Assembly: GCA_963971305.1 (NCBI GenBank)
Contig: OZ020313.1
Coordinates: 55,376,203 to 55,440,202, forward strand
Source: Arcuatula senhousia
Taxonomy: Eukaryota > Mollusca > Bivalvia > Mytilida > Mytilidae
Direction: 5' to 3'
DNA length: 64,000 nt
Under the pieces are notes generated by a model. It did no database searches, was not told where the DNA came from, and saw only the letters and a list, made by a program, of their open reading frames with translations. How positions within the stretch are numbered: the stretch's first letter is position 1; every line of letters starts with the position of its first letter. The position numbers were made by a program, and so were the translations under genes. Of the stretch, positions 46,901 through 58,900 are shown one piece after another.

Positions 46901-49900
46901 TCGATACGTTAAGGTTTTCGACCTTTAAAACATTTTGATTCAATTATTAACAGCACCAGGTTTCTTTCCTTGTAATGCACATGGTCGATTGCCTCGGTGC
47001 TGGATTTGGCTTCCTTGTTCGAACGCTTTAGTTTTGAGTACTTTTCGTTATCAACAGTTTTGGAATTTGACCTTCCAATGTTTTGATTCAAATGCTACTG
47101 ATGAGAGGTTACTCCTTGAAATATCGATATATAGCATATCCAAATTAACCGTTTTATACCCCTGTTTTGGTATTTGTAACTTCTTATAGGAGATTGGATA
47201 GAAAATAATCAACACCAGCTTTAGCACTTTGTATTACTTACGGAACGCGTCGTTATGGATAGGTGCAAAAACATGGTCCAACCACCATAAATGATTACTG
47301 TTATAATTTCTGAACCAAGACTTTATTTCCTCGGTTAAATAGGAAGCAAAGAAGTACCGATGTGGCATTCAAAATGTCAAAGAAAACAAGTGAATTTTGA
47401 CAAAATTTGACATTTGACACACCAAGTCGCATGTCGGCTTTATAAGTCACGACCATTGTGATCCACTTCACAAATTTTCTAGAGAGGCATTGCATTGTCG
47501 TCTTCTACGGGGACATTCGAGATTGAGCACCCCAGTCCGTTAGTTTTGTTATCATTTTTATTTGAAACGTTTACATAATGAGAACAAGTGTAATGACCAT
47601 GTTCGGAGTGTCATCTAACTCTCAATTTAAGTTCACTTGACACATATATTCAAAAACTCGACGAATATAAAATTTTATGGGTTTGACAAGTACTAAATGA
47701 CTTCCTAGATACCACTATTGTATATAGAGTCATTACCCTATTTTTATGAAAGGTAGTATATCTATCACAACCCTAATAACTACCCTATCTATTTCGGTAA
47801 TTATAATTTGATCGTACCTCTCCTAAATGATAGAAAGTTTTAAGCCATAGTTTTGCTATTCAGTAAGAGACTATACCTTTTGTTTTTCTAAAACACAAGA
47901 CTGCAGGGCGAACGGACGGGAAGACAAACATCGATGTCACTATGAAAATGGCCGAAGAAGAGTCTGTAACATATCTGTTGAAATTGTAAAGGTGTTTTAA
48001 CACAACTTTCCATGTCTGTTTACAGATATCTTTTGTTTTAAAAAAGAAGACTATCCTTTTAAATTATGGGCAAGTAGATTAATGACATGATTATAAAGCA
48101 GATATTTTGTTAAACTCAAAGATTAAAAACAAAAAGTAAAGTTCCAAATAACAACAACTAAGCAGATAAGCCGAAACTGGTTTATTAACCTTATCATAAA
48201 AAATAAGAATAAGTAATAGTAATTAAGCTGTTGAAACAGGAAGACATAAAAACTTAGCACTAGAAAATAGAATATGTAAACTTTGCCACGTTGAGATTGA
48301 GGATGAGATTCACTTTGTATGTAGATGTACTCGGTTATCTGATGCCCGTAAAAATTTTTTTGATTATTTATCTAATATTATTCCAAGTTTTATTCAGATG
48401 TCTGAAGAAGAAAAGTTTAAGTATATTATGTCAAACAATGATTATGACATCAATAAATTCTGTATGGAAAGTATAAGTAATCTGTACAACATAAGAAATG
48501 ATCTTATATAATTAAGGTTGGAAAAGTATAGATGTACTGATAAAAATGTATAACTAACCTAGAAATTGATATATATATATATGCATATACATTTATTTAA
48601 TATCACTATTATGTTATAATATGAAAAAAAAAGGTCAAATGATGTAGTAAATCAGGTTCCTCCTCAGTCGTAAGTAAACAATATGATACTTCATATGTAT
48701 ATATTCTTTATTGATTGTATGTTTTTGTAATGTCTGTTGTTTGAGCACAATCCTTATATGGATTTCCTTCAAATAAAATAATTTGAATTTGAATTTGAAT
48801 TAAAATCTGCAAAGCTATTGATACAAAAAAAGTTTTACAACAACATTTAACCGTTTTACTACAATTAAATAGGTAAATACCACATGAATTTATAACATTT
48901 CATATTGTAATATTTACCCCGATTTGAACCAGGATCCCCAACCATCCACATAAGGTGGCTTCCTGCTAAACCACAGAATTACCAGGAGAACAAAGTGGAC
49001 CAAGACTACTATTTCTGCAAATCTAAAATAAAAATGTTCAGTTACTTCTAGGATCTGGACGGATTCAGATTAACACAGGTGTCGGTTTGTCATATAGTTT
49101 TTGTTTTGTCTTCCTTAACCGACGTGAGCTTACACAAATACACCAAACAAGTCACTGAAAACGAGCAGAATGGAACTTGTTTTACGCGGTTTCGAAACAC
49201 CCGAGTTTATTTTCATTTTTTACGACACGGTCAAGACTTGTTATCCTCAGTTTCTCGTGTATTTGTGTTTGTGTTAATGGATTCTCTAGTATTATTTAAT
49301 TATTGTTGTTTTGTTATTGCTTTTTTAAATATCAAAGAAAGTTTAAAGCAATTCAAACAATTTTAAATAATTCAAAGATTAATATTGCAATTGCTTATTT
49401 TTACGATAATAAACAAATCTCAGAAATCTGGCCTCTATATACTTACGACATTGGTCCTAGGCTGTCATAGGCGTCTCTTATTATTTGTGTTGCCTTCTTG
49501 TTTTCTTTTACAGTGGAACAAAATAGCTGCCTAAAAAGACAGTGAATCAATGAAAACAATCTTTGAATCTAGTATAAGGACTGGATATTTGGGTTGAAAC
49601 TCAGAAAAAAATCCGTAAGCGCACACACAACGTGAAAGGGACAATTGCGCTGCTTCAATCAGCACGAATTTAGCCATAACAATGAGATGATCATAAAGGG
49701 GTGATAAGATGGCAGGGGATACTTAGGGCAGAAGGGGAGCAAGACCAATCTCGGAAATGAGTTTGACTGTTGCTGGAAAAAAAGAAGTGGTGGATAAGGT
49801 CGGGCAATTTGACCTACCACAGGGGATTCTACAGGTCCCATTCTTTCGGTATTTTTTTTTTAATTTCAGAGTTATATGACACCACTATGGTTTGTGGTCT

Positions 49901-52900
49901 GTCTTTTGTGTAAAATTGTCTGACAACCCCTGTTTTTGGTCTGCACAATGTCGCTTTGGACGAAGTTCCAAAGGGTCGTCATCAGGACGCTTTTTATAGG
50001 ATTTTACCGATAAACTTATTGCTGTTGTGGGCTTAGTCACCAACGACGGCCATAACAGGAATAAAAGGCCAAACGACACTTACAATAATTCAAACTCATA
50101 ATTTCAGAAAAGCCCTTAATTTTCATTCCGTTTGCAAAAATATTAGATTATGTTAGTACATGATTTTAGTTTAAGGGAGGCGTAATATTTTGCGCAGTTT
50201 TTCGAGGAGCAAGACGCGAATATTTTACAGTTTTTATCTTCGTGGATTTAAAGCAAAAAACACAATTTTGTCAGTTTTAGGAATTGAACGCCGGATAAGC
50301 TTTTCCATTAATCCGCGCCTGATTGTTATATTAAGAACAAATTTATTTATTCTCATTTTATTGACAAAACTGTACTGTCGTCCTGCTTACGGCTTTTTCT
50401 TTGTAATTAAGACACTAACTATTAGCCCTAGTTTCTGTGTGTGGTAAATAATTTACAATTTCAGAAGCTCTTTATTTCCATTCTTTCGCAAAAATATAAG
50501 ATTATATAAGATAGATATTTAAAACGTATTTATTTATTCTTATTTTATTGCATCTACTGCCGTCCTGCTTTAAAAAAAGACACAAACTCTACTACCCATT
50601 GTTTTCTATAAGTGGTAAATAATTGATACCTTATACCCAGGAACCATATCTGTAACCAGATCCACAATAGCATCAAATTGATGATGGATCCAGGGATAGA
50701 AAATATCATCCAGCTCACAAAGTTAATCCCTGAGGACTCGATGCCCACTCTCTGAAATACCCTGAAATGTATACACGAATCCGTCTCTCTATAGTCTTAT
50801 ATGTACAATCAACAAAATAATTAAAGCTGTAAGCGTAGAGAAATTTACCGATTAGATTTTTGCGCTACATTAAAGTCAATATCAGATCATTGTTGATTGA
50901 ACATTTGTCAATCAATATATGGGCATATATGCAAAAATTGTTTATCATCATTAGTCATAAAGATACTCTTTTTGAAAAACTGATTACAAAGCATAACTTA
51001 TACACCAAATGTTGAAAAAATTAAAGACTTTCGTTTTGATAAGGCATTTAGGTTTTAATGGTTCACTTACAAGTCAGCCTGCCCTTGCATGATAATGTTT
51101 GGCCCGGTTCCGGATAACGTCCCAGTTCCACCAATATTTGCAGAATAAGCCACACAAAGTGCCATAGCCTTGCACATGTTCTTGTACTCTTTAGATTCAG
51201 AGTAATATGATGTCGGTTTTTCTGTATTTTCTGTGACAGTTCTGTAAACAGTGTGTAAAGGACTTAACACGATAAAAGGGAAAACTAACCTCGAGGACAA
51301 GAATTTATATGTTAAATTCAATCCAAAGTAATAATTTAGACCAAGAAAAATGTGAATTATCCGTTGGTGTGAGCCAGGTCAGAACCAAAACTACCAAAAA
51401 GGTCGCATGGAAGTAGATGGAATTTTGTTTTGTGCAATTTTTATATCAGTCTTTTACAATATACCGCGACTATTACAAATGCATAGTTGTTACAATAAAT
51501 TCTAACCCGTCATCTGGCATGACTTTGAGTTCAATTTCTGTCATCTTGGTGTCGTATTCAGTTATCACGTGACCATTTTGTTCCTCTTGTCCGTTTTTCT
51601 TTGGAATTTCATCCTCGTCTCTTGGCTTTTCATTGGGATCAAAACCCTTATTTTCATTTCCATGACCTGAAATTTAAATCTGTTAGCTCAATAGAATGTA
51701 TATTTAACCTCATTCGTCTATCACCATTCAAGATTATGATCAAGGTTGCAGCGACACAATTTAAAAAAAAGTTTCTTACATTTCATGAAATCCAAGCAAC
51801 GCTGAAGTTTTTAAGTACGCCTCACTTATTTTGAATACTAATGTATACATTTATTTTCTATATTGACAAACAATACATAATGGGTAGAGACCCATTATAC
51901 TATAATATGTTTACATACATGACATATGTACATAATGTATGCTTTTTTTTCTTTTTTCCTGTATTTCAATCGATCATATATCAGTCAAACATTTTTGATA
52001 ATGCAACAAGGTTATTATACACATATGCATATAAACAAACAAAAATGTTAATACCACTATGTAATTAGTGTAACTGTATCATGCTGTAAAATGGTTATTA
52101 GTGGGCTTTTCTTGATGTTCTCTTAAGATTTGCTAATTAAAAGTAACAATTTAAAGTTTCTAAATAACCTTAGAGAGATAAATCAAGTAAATTGCAAGTT
52201 ATGACACCCATAAATAATGGGTTATTGTCCATTAGAATGGGCTGTTGGAATGTAGGGGGCCTGATCAAAAAGCAACATAACAAAATTCAAGACCCCATGT
52301 TTATAAAGAAAATTGAAAATCTAGATCTAGTTTTTCTTGTTGAAACACATTTAGGACACAATGCCAATATTACCAATATTGGTGAGTTTCATTGAGAAAG
52401 GTCACAAAAGGCAATAACAGATATTTTGGTGGAATAGCAATTTTACGGAAACCATCAATAAAAGCCCATGTGAAAATATTAAATAACATAATTCCAGATT
52501 TACAATGGGTGAAATTGGATAAAAATTTCTTTGGGTTAAGTCGTGACCTTTATGATTGTGTGGTATACAACCCCCCTGAGGGCTCATCATATTCCCGAGG
52601 ACTCGTCCATGACATTCTGGTTCAACTTGAAAAAGATATTGTAACATTTCAAAAATCTGGAAATATTCTCCTGTGTGGAGATTTTAATGCTAGAGTGGCA
52701 TCTGAGTTTGATTACATTGTAAATGATGGCACTGATTTTACACCCATTTATCAGGACTATGCAAGTGACAAACAAATCAGGAAACGTCGTAATAAAGACA
52801 CAAAACTGGATAAAAGGGGCAAAGAGCTTTTAGATTTATGTATTTCAAACCAGATAAGAATCTTGAATGGACGAGTCCTGGAGGACACTTTTGGTAATTT

Positions 52901-55900
52901 AACTTGTTATACCCCAAACGGGTCAAGTACAGTTGATTATGTTCTGCTATCGGAGAGTATATTAGATCAAATTTTATATATGAAAGTACACAATTTTATG
53001 CCATTAATGTCTGACTGTCATTGTTTACTAGAATGGTCATTATGTACAAAATACTGTGTTGAAAATGTAAATGTATCGAAGGCAAATATTATTCATGATA
53101 TATCTCCAGGGTTCATATGGTCTGATGAATCACCAGCTTTATTTCAGGAAGCCCTAATATCAAAAGATATACAAAAAAAGATAAGTGATTTCTCTGAAAT
53201 CAAATTTGATGATAAAGATTCAAAAAATACTATAAATGAAGCATCCTTGGCCTTAACAGACATCATCTCTGCTGCAGCAGAAATGTCATTAAAAAGAAGA
53301 AAACCACCAGATAAAAAGAAACAAAACAAAAATACATCTAAGAAATGGTTTGATGGTAACTTATTCAAAATGAGATGCCACCTTATTAGTTATAGTAAAA
53401 TTTACACAAAGTTTCTTAATGATCCATCTGTTAAAGGTCACTACTATAAACTTCTCAGAACTTACTCCAAGACAAGAAAATACAAGTATCGTGATTATAG
53501 AAAATCTCTTCTAGATCAAATCGAAAATCTTTATGAAGAAGACCCCAAAAAATATTGGAATCTTATCAATGAGCTCCAGGACAAACATACTTGTCATGAT
53601 AGCACATTGGTACAGCCTTCCTCCTGGTTTGACCACTTTCAAAATCTTAACAAATCAAAACCCGAATTTAGAGATCAACTTAATATTTTAGAACAGAAAG
53701 TTCGAGTCTTAGAAAAAGAAAAGTGCTTTAACCAACTGGACATGAGAATTACAGAACCCGAGATTACAGCAGCAATTGCTAGTACTAAATGCAATAAAGC
53801 AGCAGGATTGGATAACATAACTAATAACATGCTTAAATCTGGCCAACAACCACTCTTACCCTGTTTTATGAAACTATTTAACCTATGTCTAACAACCGGT
53901 ATATACCCTGATTGTTGGACACCAGGATACATAGTGCCAATTTTTAAAGCCAACGATGCTTCAGATCCAAGTAATTACAGGGGAATCACAATTACTGCCG
54001 CATTGGGTAAACTTTTTAATAAAATCCTAGACACCAGACTCCAAAAATATTTGGAGGAAAACAAAATCATTAATGAAGGGCAAATTGGATTCACAAAAAA
54101 AGCTAGACCATCAGATCATATGTTCATACTTAAAACATTAATTGATAAATATTGTCAACATAAAGATGGTAGGTTGTTTGCCTGCTTTGTTGATTTCCAA
54201 AAGGCTTTTGACACTGTAGTTCACCCCGGATTAAAACTTAAACTATTAAACATAGGTATCGGGTCAAATTTTTATAACTTAATCAAGAACATGTATGCTA
54301 AAAGTAAATCTTGTGTAAAGATTGATAAATATAGAATTACAGAATTTTTTAAAAATGAGGTAGGGGTAAAGCAAGGTGACAATTTGAGCCCCAACTTATT
54401 TAAGATATTTATTAATGATCTCCCATCAATTCTTGACGACACCCAAGATCCAGTCTAAATTGGCTCAAGATTGTCGAATTGCTTACTCTATGCAGACGAC
54501 ATTGTTCTTCTGTCAACATCTGCCAAGGGGCTCCAAGATAAATTAAATAAATTACATTCGTACTGTAAAGAATGGTGTCTAACAATAAATACAACCAAGA
54601 CAAAAATTATGGTTTTCAACAAGGCAGGCAGACATATCAACCAAGAATTTAAATTCAATAACAACATTATTGAATGTGTGCAAAAATGCAAATATTTAGG
54701 TATAACTTTTTGCTCATCTGGATCTTTTTCCTTTGCTCAAGGATTGTTGTACAACAAGGCACTTAAAGCATATCATAAATTACGCAAAGATTTTATGTCC
54801 CTAAATCCTAGTGTTAAAAACTGTATCCATGTTTTTGACCATACAATAAAGCCAATTTTGTTGTATGGATCAGAAGTGTGGGGATACTTCAATCCTTTCA
54901 AAAAGAAGCTTTCTACAAATAACCCAAATGTGAATCTGGCCTTTCCAAAGTTACCAGCCGAAAATTTACATGTTAAATTTTGTAAAGTTCTACTTGGTGT
55001 CAATAAAAAAGCAACAAATCTTGCCTCTTTGTCTGAACTTGGGCGTTTTCCATTGCATTTTGATATTATTAAATCAATGCTTAAGTACTGGTACCGTTTG
55101 GAAAATTTAGGCTCCAGTTTTCCTATTTTGAAAGATGCTTTTTTGGAATCACAAGCTCTACATGAATCTAAAGTTCAGTCATGGTATGGGTCCATTTCTT
55201 TTTTATTAAAACACATTTATGGAATTAAGGAACTGAACAAGGTGAATCCTCATAAATTCAAAAATTCCTTGAAAAGTTTGATGCATCAGTATTATACCAA
55301 AATATGGATGCAACAGATGAAAGAAAGTACTGATGGCAAACTAAGTAGCTATACCACTTTTAAGTGCAATTTTGGACTTGAGCCTTATCTAAGTATTTTA
55401 AAATCCTATGAGCAAAGGAAAAACTTCACGAGGCTGAGAATATCGGCGCATAAACTAAGAATTGAACAGGGTCGATATGATGGTACTACCCGATCAAGCA
55501 GAACATGCCTCAGGTGCAGCTCGGGCGAGGTAGATGATGAAAAACATTTCCTGTTTTCATGCAAATCACTAGATAATGCAAGAAATAGAATTTTGACTGC
55601 AGTCCTTTCCATTTGTCCCAATTTTAATCAATTACATCCCAATGAAAAAATAATCTGGCTACTAAATTCTGAGGATGTTAAAATATTAACTCATATATGT
55701 GAACTTATTAAGGAAAGTGAGATATAGTCTTTTATACATTAGTTAGTAATGAAAGACATGTCCTTAATTTTTGATAGAAAGGTACTCCATTCTTTTTCTT
55801 TCTACATAATAACTGAATTATAGTGATATGGCAAAGACAGGTGGACCATAGAGCACCGTCCCTCGGTGCCTTCTGTGGTTGCATTACTCTAAAAACTAGT

Positions 55901-58900
55901 TCATCCACACTGGGCACAAGGATGGCTCACCTGGACTTGTAGCCATGCACATAATACATATTTTCTAGGCAAAGACCGGGGAATGCCATAAAGCACCGTC
56001 CCTTGGTACCCTCTGCTGACAGATTACATTATCAATATCTAGTCTGTCCGCTTTTGGTACAAGGATGGCATTGCCCGTGTCTTGCAGCCTATTCCACAAT
56101 GGAACAATTTAACAAAAGTACCACTAGTACCGATTATCATATAGTGACAAATCATTTATAGAAAGACATTCTCTCGCCCGGCTGTACCTGGGTCTATATA
56201 TATTAACACATTAAATATCATATATACACTGTAATATTTATTATTTATTGTTATACACATTTTATATGCACTGTAATATGCCCCCATGTGGGCCCATTCT
56301 TATGGACAATAAAATATTCTTCTTCTTCTTCTTCTTCATAATGTAAGACTGGTTTATTGTATGTTCTATCAAACCAATTTTTAAATATAAATCAAGGACT
56401 GAACTTCAAACAAGAAATGCTACAAAGTTTTTGAATCATATGCATTATATTTTTTATCTAGAAGCAAAGCGGTGAACAGCAACGCATAATTGTGAGCGGT
56501 TCTCATAGATAGAGGAGGAATTCTACACAGTCTAACATAATACAACGAATTGTCAAATTGATGGATATAATCATGCTGGTTGCTTTTAATTGTGGATTTG
56601 TAAATTGATACTTATTCACAATTTAGTTTTATACCAAACGGAGTCAAAAATAGGATAGAAAAAGTAATTGAATAATTATAACAAGACAAAAACGTACTAT
56701 TTGTTTATTGGTTTTTAGACAGTCAGTTTATTGTTGACCATCCGCATTTATAAGCCTACCAGGGTTTGTTTCATTGACCTCTTTGAGCTGCTGCATGACC
56801 GCTCCGACAATAGGTATCATCATCGCTGTAGTAGCTGTATTACTAACCCACATCGATAGAAACCAGGTCGGCAACATAAAACCAAACATCAACCTACGAA
56901 AAACAATGTCGACAATATAAAACCAACATCAACCAACACAAAGTCATATTTTGGCAATTGCAATAAAAAACGGACATCAACCTCAGTACACAGAAAAAAA
57001 AACAAAGTCAACAACATTAAACCAAACATTTATGCTTACTCTTCCAGAGTTCATTACGACTTGAGTTCGTGTTGTTTATTTCTGTTAGGTTGATATTGAG
57101 GATTTTTCATGTTTGTGTGGCATTAAAAAAACATTATTCAATAAAACAACAGGTCGGCAACACGAACAAAACATCGAACTACAAAAAAAATCAAACATCA
57201 TTCAACTACATGTAAACAACAGATCAATTACATGAAACCAAACATCGACCTACAAAATATCAGGTCGGCAACATGAAACAAAACATCATTCAACAAAACA
57301 ACAGGTCGGAAACACGAAACCAAACATCATTCAACAAAACAATAAGTCGACAACATGAAACCAAACACCATTCAACTAAACAGCAGGTCGGCAACATGAA
57401 ACCAAACATCATTCAACAAAACAATAAGTCGACAACATGAAACCAAACACCATTCAACTAAACAGCAGGTCGGCAACTTGAAACCAAACATCGTTCAACT
57501 AAACCAAAAATTAACATAAAAAAACGTGTAGGCAACATCCAACAAAACAAAACAAAAGGTCGGCTTAAAAACACCAATTGAAACCTCAACCTTAAAGTAA
57601 AATAGGGGCGGATCAAGATTTTTTTTGACCATGTGTTGCACTTATAGTCTATACTGAGGACAAAGGGGTGAGGTTCGAGGTCATTTTGTCGAAAAATCCC
57701 ACGAAAAAAAGCCGAAGCTCCAACCCTCGAAACCTCACCCTCACCAACGTCTGGATCAGCTACTGTTTTACCCTAATTGTCCATGTAGTCGATTATATAG
57801 GAGATATACCATAAGCCGAGCATTTATCATCAAATATTACAAAAACTTTTAACGTTTAATCATTTCAAGCAACTACTTTGATATGCGTCGTCATATTTCA
57901 AACAATGTGATTTCAAATGAACAAAAGAACTTTTTTTTCAAATTTTGCCATAATAACATTAGTTTATATTACCATTTTGGTTGAGATCCAAACCACAACA
58001 GAACTCTTAAAGCAATTCTTTTATGTAGGTTCCATCTTTCCACAGCGATAGCCAGTGTCAATCCCCCAATTCCAAATATTGAGGAGTCCTAAAATACATG
58101 TAGGTATAAATCTGGGAAAAGTTTCGCATTATTTTCATGGGTCAGCATACTTCATAATTATAGTGAAAAGTGACCTCTCCTTGTTGGGAAAAGTGAATAT
58201 AGGTATAGAAGTGAGAGTCTCGTGACGCTACCGTAAAATTCAACGAAGTTTTAAACAACCAAACTGACAGTTTAATATGTTGTTAATTAAAAGTTTTAGA
58301 TGTACATGGGATTTTTGTTTTTTTGATATTTTTGAAAAGTTTTACGGATTTGATTACGCAATTAGAATGTTAATTTGAATTTTTGCATGTTATTAAACAA
58401 CTATAATATGCGAATGCATGTCTGCCTCGGGAGTTTAATCATTTATATGTCATTTCAAGGAGAAATATATAGATATTCATCTCAGTCATGTCAGTGTGAA
58501 CTAGTACTTCAAAAAGAAGTGTAACCCAGTTAGTGAGAAAGTTCATTAGACATAGTATGTATTAGTTCACTAAAACCAAAATTGTATTCCGCTTGACATA
58601 TTGAAGTCCTAAATTGCAGTATCTACACAAATGACTTACTAGTATTTTAGGTTTCCGATCATGTTAGATGGGGAAAAAGAGGAAAGGTCCAATTAACTGA
58701 AAAAAAAACATGCACGTGTAGCTCTAGCTCTGTGTTACGGTGTTCTTATAAAACTTAACAAGTTCAATGAATTGCGTGATAAAACATGTACCTTTATGTA
58801 ATTAGAAGCGACATCACCAGCTTTCATCACTCCAAATATAGGGAACAAGATTGCCGGCAACAGTGCCGTGGCCGCTAACGGCAGGGCCTCTGTCACCCAG

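Larger units (their letters stand above)
51667..56759. other. SLC13 intron 4, largely an inserted LINE
   Basis: About 4.1 of 5.1 kb is the non-LTR element listed separately. 51670-52180 and 56340-56759 are AT-rich intron with nothing recognised. Confidence 0.6.

Noticed and set aside
48918..49022. tRNA-like A and B box pattern (ggtttagcagg...ggttcaaatc) on the minus strand
   Set aside because: It lies within SLC13 exon 9, whose protein matches the family well; no cloverleaf can be formed.
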